NCBI GenBank assembly: GCA_964633355.1
Contig: CAZWGO010000006.1
Location: 48,879 to 112,878 of the forward strand
Length of the DNA: 64,000 nucleotides
Origin: Micavibrio_B sp964633355
GTDB taxonomy: Bacteria; Pseudomonadota; Alphaproteobacteria; Micavibrionales; Micavibrionaceae
Reading direction: 5' to 3'
Part shown: in pieces, positions 1 to 8,633 of the stretch
How the letters are laid out: each line of letters starts with the position of its first letter
Position numbering within the stretch: the first letter of the stretch is position 1
Made by a program: the position numbers and the translations under genes
Notes under the pieces: generated by a model
What the model saw: the letters and a program-made list of their open reading frames with translations, nothing else
Told to the model about the DNA's origin: nothing
The model's database searches: none

Positions 1-1
1 G

Positions 2-1201
2 GTCGGTTTGATCGCGTCGCTGATCCTCTCCGCCGGATCGCTGCATGATAACAAGCTTTATCGCTTTGAATATTCGATCCTGATTTTGCTATCCGGTATC
101 GGCATGATGCTGATGGTGTCGGCTCATAATCTTTTGTCGCTATATGTCTCGCTCGAATTATCATCGCTTTGTCTTTATGTACTGGCGGCGATCAAGCGCG
201 ACGATCTGAAATCATCGGAAGCGGGCATTAAATATTTCGTACTCGGTGCATTGTCATCCGGTCTGTTGTTGTTCGGTTCGTCTTTAATTTATGGCTATAC
301 GGGCAGCCTTGATTTCAACCTGATCGGTGGAACGATCGAACAGAACAAGGTCAATATGGCGCCGGGCGTGATCGTCGGCATGGTGTTCATTCTCACCGGA
401 CTTTCATTTAAAGTATCGGCAGTGCCGTTCCATATGTGGGCGCCGGATGTGTATCAAGGCGCACCGACACCTGTCACGGCTTTATTCGCTATTGTTACCA
501 AAATCGCGGCAATGGGTCTTTTGATCCGACTTCTGACCGGTCCGTTTGCGGGCGCGATGCCGCAATGGTCGCAGATTATCATCTTTGTATCTCTGGCGTC
601 TGTCTTGCTCGGTTCGCTGGCTGGACTAGTGCAGGAAAATATCAAACGCCTTCTGGCTTACAGCTCGATCGGGAATATGGGCTTTGCCCTGATCGGTCTT
701 CTGGCCGGCACGCCGGAAGGTATCGCGAGTGTCCTTATTTATCTGACTCTTTATATGATTATGACGGCAGGGACATTCGGCATCGTCATGAATATGCGCA
801 AAAACGGACAGGCGGTTGAAAATATTTCTGACCTTGCAGGGCTTTCGAAATCATCTCCCGCTTTGGCGTATTCGTTGGCTGCTTTGATGTTCTCGATGAG
901 CGGTATTCCACCGCTTGCCGGTTTCTTTAGTAAATTATTCGTGTTTCAGGCGGCTGTCGCCGAGGGATATTATACGGTCGCGGTCATCGGCGTTCTGGCA
1001 TCGGTTATCGGCGCTTATTATTATTTGCGGATTATCAAAGTCATGTTCTTCGATAAATCAGAAGAGAAGTTCGACGCGAATGTTTATACCAGCCGCAGCG
1101 CTGTAATTTTCGTTTCAGTCCTTTTAACGGTTTTATTTATTCTTGCGCCGAATGAGCTTTTGACGTTCTCGACACAGGCCGCTCAGTCTTTATTTGAATA
1201 A
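2..1201 (+). CDS. nuoN: NADH-quinone oxidoreductase subunit N (5' end outside window)
   Basis: NuoN is an antiporter-like membrane subunit of respiratory complex I and helps translocate protons across the inner membrane. The reading frame is open to the left edge and about 399 residues are visible, roughly 80 short of the usual length, so the start lies upstream. The visible part is a run of hydrophobic helices. It includes a conserved stretch around window position 430-480 reading FHMWAPDVYQGAPTP and a later segment reading LLAYSSIGNMGFALIGL, both typical of the NuoL/M/N family, plus the GIPPLAGFFSKLFVF motif near the C-terminal third. The TAA stop overlaps the next ATG by one base (TAATG), which suggests translational coupling with birA at the end of the nuo operon. 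Confidence 0.97.
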   Translation, partial: VGLIASLILSAGSLHDNKLYRFEYSILILLSGIGMMLMVSAHNLLSLYVSLELSSLCLYVLAAIKRDDLKSSEAGIKYFVLGALSSGLLLFGSSLIYGYTGSLDFNLIGGTIEQNKVNMAPGVIVGMVFILTGLSFKVSAVPFHMWAPDVYQGAPTPVTALFAIVTKIAAMGLLIRLLTGPFAGAMPQWSQIIIFVSLASVLLGSLAGLVQENIKRLLAYSSIGNMGFALIGLLAGTPEGIASVLIYLTLYMIMTAGTFGIVMNMRKNGQAVENISDLAGLSKSSPALAYSLAALMFSMSGIPPLAGFFSKLFVFQAAVAEGYYTVAVIGVLASVIGAYYYLRIIKVMFFDKSEEKFDANVYTSRSAVIFVSVLLTVLFILAPNELLTFSTQAAQSLFE

Positions 1202-1917
1202 TGACTATCGACTGGCAGATCGAGGTTTTTGAAACTCTGCCAAGTACCATGGATGTTTTGCGCGAGCGTGCTGAAACTGGCGCAGTCGAAGGTCTGGTTG
1301 TTCAGACCTTCGACCAAACGAATGGTATCGGGCGGCATGGCAATGTCTGGACCGGATTATCAGGTAATATCTTTTCTTCTATTTTAATTCGCAATATAGA
1401 TTTAAAGGATGTCGGGCATTATTCTTTCGTAATAGCTATTGCACTGGCCGAAGCGACCATCCCTTTACTTAAAAGCGGTCATCGTTATATGCATAAATGG
1501 CCCAATGACGGGATGATCGATGGGCAGAAGTTTGCCGGAATTTTGCTGCAAACTGGTGGAGATTTTCTCAATATTGGTGTCGGCATCAATCTGGCCTCTG
1601 CGCCGGACGGCAAGGTTGCTTTAAATGACAAGACCTTCGAGAAGCAAGACAGGGATATTTTTCTACGCCGGTTTCTTGAAAAGCTAGGGGCGGCAATTGA
1701 ATTATACCGTGGGCAGGGATTTGCGCCGATCCGCAGCAAATGGCTCGAAAACGCCCAAGGGCTTGAAATGCCTATTCAGGCACGGCTTCCGGACGAGACC
1801 TTGACGGGTATTTTCAAAGGGCTGGACGAGAGCGGGGCGTTGATACTAGGGCTGGATAATGGCGGGCAAAGAGTGATACATTCCGGCGAAGTATTTTTTG
1901 GAAAAGATATAAGATAA
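1201..1917 (+). CDS. birA: Biotin--[acetyl-CoA-carboxylase] ligase
   Basis: This 238-residue cytoplasmic enzyme activates biotin with ATP and attaches it to the carboxyl carrier protein of acetyl-CoA carboxylase. It is the short monofunctional class without an N-terminal DNA-binding domain. KWPND at residues 99-103 and DGQKFAGILL at about 107-116 match the biotin ligase core. The biotinyl-AMP binding loop, usually GRGRxG, reads GIGRHG at residues 42-47, so the first arginine is replaced by isoleucine. A C-terminal SH3-like domain ends in a GEVFF motif. The gene overlaps nuoN and coaX by one base on each side, the usual alphaproteobacterial nuoN-birA-coaX order. Confidence 0.94.
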   Translation: MTIDWQIEVFETLPSTMDVLRERAETGAVEGLVVQTFDQTNGIGRHGNVWTGLSGNIFSSILIRNIDLKDVGHYSFVIAIALAEATIPLLKSGHRYMHKWPNDGMIDGQKFAGILLQTGGDFLNIGVGINLASAPDGKVALNDKTFEKQDRDIFLRRFLEKLGAAIELYRGQGFAPIRSKWLENAQGLEMPIQARLPDETLTGIFKGLDESGALILGLDNGGQRVIHSGEVFFGKDIR

Positions 1918-2690
1918 TGCTGCTTGCCATCGACGCTGGAAACACAGATATCAAATTCGCCGTATTCGACGGCAAGAAAAGTAAGGCTATCTGGCGCATC
2001 AAAACCGATGCAGCCCGGACATCCGACGAATATGTCGTCTTTTTGGCCAAATTATTCGAACTTTCAAAACTGAAATTTTCAGACATTAAAGATTGTATCG
2101 TCAGCTCGGTCGTACCGGATGCAAATTTCCAATTACGTCTGATGTGTCACTCGGCATTTAAAATACGCCCGAGTTTTCTTGGGAAGGAAATCAAGAAATT
2201 CGATTTGAAGATAAGGCTGGATAAGCCGGAAGAAATCGGCGCCGACCGGATCGCCAATGCGGTGAGTGCCAAAACTTATTATCAGGCACCGGCCATTGTG
2301 GTCGGTTTTGGGACAGCTACGACATTCGATGTCATTGACAAAGATGGCGCGTATTGCGGCGGAGCGATTGCGCCGGGCGTGAACCTGTCATTAAACGCTT
2401 TACACATGGCTGCTGCAAAATTGCCGAAGGTCAGTATCAGCCGACCTGATTTAGCTATTGGTACCAACACGATCAGCGCCATGCAATCAGGAATTTACTG
2501 GGGCTATGTATCGTTGGCGTCTGGTATGATCGAACGATTGAAAGCGGAGATCAAAGGCAAACCGATTGTGATTGCCACTGGCGGTCTTGCCCCGTTATTC
2601 AGGGGCGATATCCCCCTTATTGATAAAACAGACGAGGATTTGACTCTGAAAGGTCTTCTTGCCATTTATATGCGTTATAAGCAGAAATAA
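1917..2690 (+). CDS. coaX: Type III pantothenate kinase
   Basis: CoaX phosphorylates pantothenate in the first step of coenzyme A synthesis. The 257-residue protein has the ASKHA-fold motifs of the type III family: the N-terminal phosphate loop DAGNT at residues 6-10, GADR at 108-111 with the likely catalytic aspartate 110, the GTATTFD motif at 132-138, and the GGAIAPG pantothenate-site motif near 148-154. Length is normal for the family. The ATG overlaps the birA stop by one base. Type III enzymes are not feedback-inhibited by CoA, which is a family property and not visible here. Confidence 0.95.
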   Translation: MLLAIDAGNTDIKFAVFDGKKSKAIWRIKTDAARTSDEYVVFLAKLFELSKLKFSDIKDCIVSSVVPDANFQLRLMCHSAFKIRPSFLGKEIKKFDLKIRLDKPEEIGADRIANAVSAKTYYQAPAIVVGFGTATTFDVIDKDGAYCGGAIAPGVNLSLNALHMAAAKLPKVSISRPDLAIGTNTISAMQSGIYWGYVSLASGMIERLKAEIKGKPIVIATGGLAPLFRGDIPLIDKTDEDLTLKGLLAIYMRYKQK

Positions 2691-2693
2691 GAA

Positions 2694-4367
2694 ATGAAGA
2701 AAAAAATAGAAAATTATAATGAAGGATTTCACTTCCTGCCGCTCGGCGGATCGGAAGAATTCGGTGTCAATTTTAATTTATATGCCTGCGATGGAAAATG
2801 GTTGGCGTTCGATTGCGGTATCGGCTTTGCCGACCATCGGTATCCGAATGTCGATATCCTGTTGCCGGATCCTGAATTCATCGAAGCGCGCCGCGATGAT
2901 TTACTGGCTCTCGTTATTACGCATGCGCATGAAGACCATATTGGTGCCGTGCCGTATCTATGGCCGCGTTTAAAATGTCCTATTTACTGTACGCCTTTTA
3001 CGGCCAGTATTTTGCGCGACAAATTCAACGATTATCCGGATTGCAAGAAGGCGCAAATTATCGAGATCAAGGATAATAGCCAATTGGAAATAGGTCCGTT
3101 TCATCTGCATTTCCATCAGGTGACGCACTCTATCCCGCAAGCAGTTGCAACGGTTATTGAAACCTCGTATGGTCGCGTCTTTCATAGCGGTGACTGGAAT
3201 CTCGATCCTCATCCTGTGCTTGATAAACCGATTGATCCTGAAACGTTCAAGGCTATCGGTGATAAAGGCATTCTGGCTTATGTCGGCGATTCTACGAATG
3301 CGCCGGTGCCGGGCAGAAGCGGCAGTGAGATCGATGTTGAAAAAGGACTCGTTTCTGTTTTCAAGAATTGCAATGGACGTATCGCAATCACGATCTTCGC
3401 CTCTAATATCGCGCGTATCAATAGCATCGTAAAAGCTGCGAAAGCATCGGGCCGCAGCACATGCATTATGGGCCGATCGCTCCACCGCATGACATCGGCG
3501 GCGAAAACCAACGGCTATTTAAAAGACATCGATCAATTCGTGTCGGAAGACGATCTTGGTTATATCCCGACAGATAATGTCGTAATGATTGTCACAGGAT
3601 CGCAAGGCGAGTCGATGGCGGCGCTTGCCAGAATGGCGCGTGGTGAATGGCCGAAGATCAAACTCGGCGCAGGTGATACGGTTATTTTCTCATCTCGTGC
3701 CATTCCGGGAAATGAAAAAGAAATCAACGATGTCAAAAATAATCTGACCGCCTCAAAAGTGCGTATTATCGATCCGGATAATGCCAGCCATAAAATTCAT
3801 GTCTCTGGTCACCCTTATGCAGATGAAGTGCGGGATATGTTGTCATGGATCAAACCTCAGCATGTTATTCCGGTTCACGGTGAACGTGTCATGCTGGAGG
3901 CGCAAGCTGAAATTGCACGAAGTCTGGGCGCTGAAACGATCATTCCAACAAATGGCGCAGTTATCAAACTTGGCCCCGGTCCGGTCAAAGTCATTGATCA
4001 CGTCAAAACAGGATTACTGGCCGTCGAGCCGAACCGCATCGTCAGGTCAGATCACAAGGGGATTACCGAGCGCCGGAAATTACAGTTCAGCGGCGCCGTT
4101 CATATTTCTTTGGCGATGAATTCCAAATTCGACTTAATCATGGAGCCGCAGATCACTTTAATCGGCCTCATCGATCATGACAGCGCCGAAAAACAGTTGA
4201 TCGGTGAAGTTCGTCAAGAGGTCGAAGACGCGATTTACGATCTCAAAAACGAGAATATTTTTGATATCAAGAAGCACGAGGAAGAGATCAGAATTTCTGT
4301 ACGCCGGATGGTAAACCAGATTTTAGGAATAAAACCAAAGGTTTCTGTTCATATCTTAAAGGTTTAA
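2694..4367 (+). CDS. rnj: Ribonuclease J (metallo-beta-lactamase/beta-CASP nuclease)
   Basis: RNase J is a metal-dependent 5' to 3' exonuclease and endonuclease that matures and degrades RNA in the cytoplasm. The 557-residue protein has the metallo-beta-lactamase motif HAHEDH at residues 77-82, then a GDSTNA motif near 200, a beta-CASP domain with GSQGE around 300, a further zinc-site histidine in the VHGE motif near 395, and a C-terminal domain typical of RNase J. The neighbours coaX and DUF1467 are the conserved alphaproteobacterial context. It begins three bases after coaX, preceded by only a weak ribosome binding site. Confidence 0.95.
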   Translation: MKKKIENYNEGFHFLPLGGSEEFGVNFNLYACDGKWLAFDCGIGFADHRYPNVDILLPDPEFIEARRDDLLALVITHAHEDHIGAVPYLWPRLKCPIYCTPFTASILRDKFNDYPDCKKAQIIEIKDNSQLEIGPFHLHFHQVTHSIPQAVATVIETSYGRVFHSGDWNLDPHPVLDKPIDPETFKAIGDKGILAYVGDSTNAPVPGRSGSEIDVEKGLVSVFKNCNGRIAITIFASNIARINSIVKAAKASGRSTCIMGRSLHRMTSAAKTNGYLKDIDQFVSEDDLGYIPTDNVVMIVTGSQGESMAALARMARGEWPKIKLGAGDTVIFSSRAIPGNEKEINDVKNNLTASKVRIIDPDNASHKIHVSGHPYADEVRDMLSWIKPQHVIPVHGERVMLEAQAEIARSLGAETIIPTNGAVIKLGPGPVKVIDHVKTGLLAVEPNRIVRSDHKGITERRKLQFSGAVHISLAMNSKFDLIMEPQITLIGLIDHDSAEKQLIGEVRQEVEDAIYDLKNENIFDIKKHEEEIRISVRRMVNQILGIKPKVSVHILKV

Positions 4368-4637
4368 ATGACTTTAGTTCAGGCAATTGTTACTTTTACG
4401 TTGATCTGGTGGACCTTCTTATTCTGTGTCCTGCCATGGGGGAATACGCCTTCCGAAGATCCGATGGCAGGCGAAACCGGTAATGTACCGGCAAAACCAC
4501 GTCTGGGATTAAAATTCCTAACTACTACAGGGCTTTCCGTGGTTATCTTTCTGATCGTTTATGGACTTATAGAGGCGAATGTCCTAGATTTTTATGCAAT
4601 GGCCCAGAACATGGAAAAGCAGGACGGTTTAAGATGA
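4368..4637 (+). CDS. DUF1467 family small membrane protein
   Basis: This 89-residue protein has two predicted transmembrane helices, at about residues 5-25 and 50-72, separated by a polar loop with an EDPMAGETG segment. A short two-helix DUF1467 protein is found between rnj and proS across alphaproteobacteria, and length, topology and position all match. The ATG follows the rnj stop directly, and its own end overlaps the next gene by four bases (ATGA), so it is part of a tightly packed operon. The function of the family is not known. Conservation next to the Lol genes suggests, by inference only, an envelope role. Confidence 0.85.
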   Translation: MTLVQAIVTFTLIWWTFLFCVLPWGNTPSEDPMAGETGNVPAKPRLGLKFLTTTGLSVVIFLIVYGLIEANVLDFYAMAQNMEKQDGLR

Positions 4638-5152
4638 AAAAATTTATATACATAATTTCAGCATTGGTTTCTTTTTCAGGAATAGCTCAAGCTGCCGATC
4701 AAACGGACGGTATCAGCTCATCGATTGCGGTCGAGCGCATTATTTGCAAACCCGCCATGGTTCATACACCGTCAAGCGATGTTGCCTATCAAGGCGGCGT
4801 AGATGTGAACGGTAACGCGGTGGCTCCGGCTGATGTGAATTCCGCGCCGCAGATCATTTCATCGACATATACTGAAGTTCCATTGAACATCGATCTCGCC
4901 AAAAAATTGAGCCTCGCGCAGCCTGCCGTGATGGAAAGCAATTTCGGCAATCTGAAAGTTTATAATGATGGCCGCGTTCTTTATAACGGTCAGGATATTA
5001 CAGGTAACGTCAATTCGTTATGCGGCAGGACGGGCGAGGCTGCCGTGCCGGCCAATGTTCCGGTGCCACCTCGAAACGTCAATGTGATGTCGACACCGGA
5101 GGTTCCAATGCCGGGAAGTGCTGCGCCATCTGCCACGACAACCGCCCGCTAA
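4634..5152 (+). CDS. Secreted hypothetical protein
   Basis: I do not recognise this 172-residue protein. A clear Sec signal peptide covers about residues 1-20 (MKK start, hydrophobic core, likely cleavage after AQA). The mature part is polar, has two cysteines at about residues 38 and 129, and ends in a proline-, alanine- and threonine-rich tail, as in periplasmic proteins with a flexible C-terminus. It overlaps the DUF1467 gene by four bases, so it is co-translated with the rnj operon. No enzymatic motif is visible. Confidence 0.75.
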   Translation: MKKFIYIISALVSFSGIAQAADQTDGISSSIAVERIICKPAMVHTPSSDVAYQGGVDVNGNAVAPADVNSAPQIISSTYTEVPLNIDLAKKLSLAQPAVMESNFGNLKVYNDGRVLYNGQDITGNVNSLCGRTGEAAVPANVPVPPRNVNVMSTPEVPMPGSAAPSATTTAR

Positions 5153-5180
5153 TACTAAACTTCTAATAGGACTAATAACT

Positions 5181-6665
5181 ATGAATCAGCCAAATCAGGC
5201 TCAAAAAGCGCACGGAAAAAATTCCAAGTCTGCGATTTCACCGACACGCGAAGAAAACTTTCCCGAATGGTATCAGGAAGTCGTCAAGGTTGCAGACCTT
5301 GCCGAGAATTCACCGACACGCGGATCGATGATTATCAAGCCTAACGGTTACGCACTTTGGGAAAATATCCAGCGGGCGCTTGATGATTTAATTAAGGCAG
5401 AAGGCGTTCAGAACGCTTATTTCCCGTTGCTCATTCCTTTGAGCTTTATCGCGAAAGAAGCCGAGCATATAGACGGTTTTGCCAAGGAATGCGCCGTTGT
5501 CACGCATCATCGTTTAGAAGCCGGGCCGGATGGGAAGCTTATTCCTGCACCGGATTCCAAGCTTGAAGAACCTTTCGTTATTCGCCCGACATCGGAAACG
5601 ATCATCGGTGATGCCATGGCAAGATGGACGCAGAGTTATCGTGATCTGCCATTGCTGCTTAATCAATGGGCCAATGTTATGCGGTGGGAAATGCGCACGC
5701 GTCTTTTCCTGCGCACGTCTGAATTTCTCTGGCAGGAAGGGCATAACGCGTTTGAAACAGCGGAGGAGTCCAATGCCGATGCGCGCAAGATGCTTGAAGT
5801 TTATAACGATCTCTACGAAAACTGGTTTGCGATACCAGGTTTCAAGGGCGAGAAAACACCGGAAGAGCGTTTCCCAGGGGCGGTCAATACTTACACGATT
5901 GAGGCAATGATGCAGGATGGAAAATCCTTGCAAGCCTGCACGTCTCACGATCTTGGTCAGACATTCTCCAAATCCTGTAATATCAAATTTCAGGGCCGTG
6001 ACGGTAAAGAGCAATTAGCCTGGACGACATCATGGGGATTATCGACCCGTTCTATCGGTGGTCTGATTATGACCCATGGCGATGACGACGGTTTAATTAT
6101 GCCGCCCAAACTCGCGCCGACGCAAGTTATGATCCTGCCGATCATCAAAGACGAAAGCAGCGCAGGTCCTGTTCTGGAATATGCCCAAACTTTGGCCAAG
6201 CGCCTAAAGGAAATTGGTGTTCGTGCGAAGGTCGATACATCCGATGCAAGAGCGCCGGATAAAATGTGGGATGCGATTAAAAAAGGCGTGCCTGTTCGTG
6301 TTGAGATCGGCGCACGGGAAGTCGAGCAAAATTCACTCACTTTCGTCCGCCGCGATATCGGGCGCGACTCAAAGGAATCCTGCTCTCCGGATGAATTCAT
6401 CGCGCGTGTTCAGGGTGTTTTAAATCAGAGCCATAACTATCTTTACAAACGCGCTTATGATTTCACGCGTTCAAAAGTCAAAGAAACAAAGACGCTGGCC
6501 GAGATTCAGGAATTCTTCAAATCCGAAATCGGTTTTGCCAAAGCGCCGGTTTCAATTTTGACGGATGCAGCTTATGAAGCTGTTCGAAAAGAATATTCAT
6601 TGTCTTCTCGCTGCCTGCCGTTTGAGGACGAGGGCCAGACTGTGTTGATTGGTAAATCCTACTGA
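5181..6665 (+). CDS. proS: Prolyl-tRNA synthetase, archaeal/eukaryotic (type 3) form
   Basis: ProS charges tRNA-Pro with proline. The 494-residue protein is not the usual alphaproteobacterial form of about 440 residues. It starts with the FPEWYQEVVKVADLAE block and a GSMIIKPNGYALWENIQ motif, carries class II motif 2 as NVMRWEMR followed by FLRTSEFLWQEGH, and ends in a single C-terminal tyrosine (IGKSY). All of these mark the archaeal/eukaryotic-type ProRS. I chose ATG 5181 over a longer frame from 5118 because it follows the previous stop and the conserved block lies just downstream. The gene sits at the usual proS position, upstream of lolC, whose ATG overlaps its TGA by one base. Confidence 0.95.
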   Translation: MNQPNQAQKAHGKNSKSAISPTREENFPEWYQEVVKVADLAENSPTRGSMIIKPNGYALWENIQRALDDLIKAEGVQNAYFPLLIPLSFIAKEAEHIDGFAKECAVVTHHRLEAGPDGKLIPAPDSKLEEPFVIRPTSETIIGDAMARWTQSYRDLPLLLNQWANVMRWEMRTRLFLRTSEFLWQEGHNAFETAEESNADARKMLEVYNDLYENWFAIPGFKGEKTPEERFPGAVNTYTIEAMMQDGKSLQACTSHDLGQTFSKSCNIKFQGRDGKEQLAWTTSWGLSTRSIGGLIMTHGDDDGLIMPPKLAPTQVMILPIIKDESSAGPVLEYAQTLAKRLKEIGVRAKVDTSDARAPDKMWDAIKKGVPVRVEIGAREVEQNSLTFVRRDIGRDSKESCSPDEFIARVQGVLNQSHNYLYKRAYDFTRSKVKETKTLAEIQEFFKSEIGFAKAPVSILTDAAYEAVRKEYSLSSRCLPFEDEGQTVLIGKSY

Positions 6666-7909
6666 TGTTTTCTCCTTTTGAAAGAATGATGGCCTTTAGA
6701 TATCTTCGCGCACGCAAGGCTGAAGGTTTTGTTTCCGTTATCGCCGGATTTTCGTTTATGGGCATTATGCTTGGCGTGGCGACACTTATTATTGTTATGT
6801 CGGTGATGAACGGTTTTCGCTCTGAACTGATCGGTCGCATTTTAGGGCTGAACGGTCATATCAGCGTTTATGTACCGGGCAGCTCTTTGAGCGGATACGA
6901 GCCTGTCGAGCAAGACATCAAACAGATAAATGGCGTTGTTTCAGTTTCGCCTGTCGTTGAGAGCCAGGTTTTGATTACGGCGAACGGGCAGGCAACAGGC
7001 GCGATTGCCCGCGGCTTTACGCAGGAATACATGAAGACCAAGCCCGTGCTGGCCAATTCATTCGAAAAAGGAAATATTCGCGACTTTCAAGGTAATGTCA
7101 TTGCCGTCGGCGTCAAGATGGCGGAGCGCTTGAACCTTAGCGTGGGTTCGCAAATCACATTAATGGCTCCGAAAGGCCGCAGCGGTCCGTTTGGTACAAT
7201 TCCGCGAAGCCTGTCTTATACAGTCGTGGCCGTTTTCGATGTCGGCATGCATGAATATAACAGCGGCTATGTTTTTATGCCGCTTGATACGGCGCAAACA
7301 TTCTTTCAGCTATCACCTGACACAGTTTCCATGCTTGAAGTCATGGGCAAAAGTCCGGAAGAAGTCGATGTTCTGAAACAAAAATTACAATTAATCGTCA
7401 AGGACCGCGCCGAGGTTTATGATTGGCGCGATTCAAATGCTAGTTTTATGAACGCTGTTCAGGTAGAGCGAAATGTCATGTTCCTCATCCTGACGCTCAT
7501 TATCGTCGTCGCGGCGTTTAATATTATTTCTTCGATGATCATGCTGGTCAAAGACAAGGGCAGGGATATCGCGATTATGCGCACCATGGGCGCGGACAGG
7601 TCCAGCATGATGAAAATCTTTATGCTGACCGGCGCCAGTGTTGGTATCGGCGGCACAGCGACCGGCGCTATTTTAGGGACTTTGTTCGCCGTCAATATCG
7701 AAAGCATTCGGCAGTGGATTCAGAATATGACCGATACTGAATTATTTTCGGCGGAAATCTATTTCCTCTCAAAACTTCCGGCGGAAGTGAAATGGGATGA
7801 AGTCAGCGTGATTGTCGGTATGGCCATTGTTATTTCTATTGCGGCGACTTTATATCCGGCATGGCGCGCGGCAAAACTCGATCCTGTAGAGGCGCTTCGT
7901 TATGAGTAA
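6665..7909 (+). CDS. lolC: Lipoprotein-releasing ABC transporter permease LolC/LolE
   Basis: This inner membrane permease extracts lipoproteins from the inner membrane and hands them to LolA. The 414-residue protein has one N-terminal transmembrane helix (about 25-48, after the RYLRARKAEGFVS motif), a large periplasmic MacB-like domain (about 50-265), and three C-terminal helices ending in the conserved LYPAWRAAKLDPVEALRYE segment. Only one permease gene is present next to lolD, as is usual in alphaproteobacteria where one protein replaces LolC and LolE. Its end overlaps lolD by eight bases, so the two are surely co-translated. Confidence 0.95.
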   Translation: MFSPFERMMAFRYLRARKAEGFVSVIAGFSFMGIMLGVATLIIVMSVMNGFRSELIGRILGLNGHISVYVPGSSLSGYEPVEQDIKQINGVVSVSPVVESQVLITANGQATGAIARGFTQEYMKTKPVLANSFEKGNIRDFQGNVIAVGVKMAERLNLSVGSQITLMAPKGRSGPFGTIPRSLSYTVVAVFDVGMHEYNSGYVFMPLDTAQTFFQLSPDTVSMLEVMGKSPEEVDVLKQKLQLIVKDRAEVYDWRDSNASFMNAVQVERNVMFLILTLIIVVAAFNIISSMIMLVKDKGRDIAIMRTMGADRSSMMKIFMLTGASVGIGGTATGAILGTLFAVNIESIRQWIQNMTDTELFSAEIYFLSKLPAEVKWDEVSVIVGMAIVISIAATLYPAWRAAKLDPVEALRYE

Positions 7910-8582
7910 AATTCTTCTTGAAACGCAAAATCTCGGTAAAACCTATCATCAGGGCGATGAAGATTTGCAGATTTTGCACGATATAAATCTTCAGATTAGG
8001 AGCGGCGAGATCGTTGCGCTTGTCGGGTCATCCGGAGCAGGAAAATCTACTTTACTGCAAATGATCGGCCTCCTCGATAAGCCGACGACGGGAAAAATAT
8101 TCGTCAACGGCCATGATGTGTCGGATTTGAATGATGACAAACGCACGCTTCTGCGCCGCAAGTATCTAGGCTTTGTGTACCAATTCCACTATCTGCAGCC
8201 GGAATTCTCGGCTTTGGAAAATGTCGTTATTCCGCAGATGATTAAAGAAGTATCAAAAAAAGAGGCCGAAGCACACGGGCGCGCTATGCTCGATCAAATG
8301 GGCCTGTCGCATCGTTACGATCACCGTCCGGCGCGTTTGTCCGGTGGAGAGCAACAGCGCGTGGCGATTGCCCGCGCTCTGGCCAACGATCCAAAAATCC
8401 TGATGGCGGATGAGCCGACAGGAAACCTTGATCCGAAAACATCGGATGAGGTTTTTGAAATGCTGATCAAGCGTACTCGCGAAAAAGGTATCGGCGCGAT
8501 TATCGCGACGCATAATATGGAGCTCGCCAAACGCATGGACCGTATTTTAGAGATCAAGGGCGGAGAGTTGAAAAGCCTGTAA
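7902..8582 (+). CDS. lolD: Lipoprotein-releasing ABC transporter ATP-binding protein
   Basis: LolD is the cytoplasmic ATPase that powers lipoprotein release with the LolC-type permease encoded just upstream. The 226-residue protein has Walker A GSSGAGKST at residues 42-50, a Q-loop near 94, the ABC signature LSGGEQQ at 146-152, Walker B with ILMADEP at 166-172, and the H-loop in IIATHN near 204-209. Length is normal. The start overlaps the lolC end by eight bases. A 51-base gap without a strong ribosome binding site separates it from dnaE. Confidence 0.96.
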   Translation: MSKILLETQNLGKTYHQGDEDLQILHDINLQIRSGEIVALVGSSGAGKSTLLQMIGLLDKPTTGKIFVNGHDVSDLNDDKRTLLRRKYLGFVYQFHYLQPEFSALENVVIPQMIKEVSKKEAEAHGRAMLDQMGLSHRYDHRPARLSGGEQQRVAIARALANDPKILMADEPTGNLDPKTSDEVFEMLIKRTREKGIGAIIATHNMELAKRMDRILEIKGGELKSL

Positions 8583-8633
8583 AAGCATTTTCTTTCCTTG
8601 CTCTTACGGCTCTTAATTCTCTAAACTCACTTT

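Noticed and set aside
5118..5180. Longer N-terminus for ProS from ATG 5118
   Set aside because: It overlaps the end of the preceding secreted protein gene and encodes no conserved residues. ATG 5181 fits the family.
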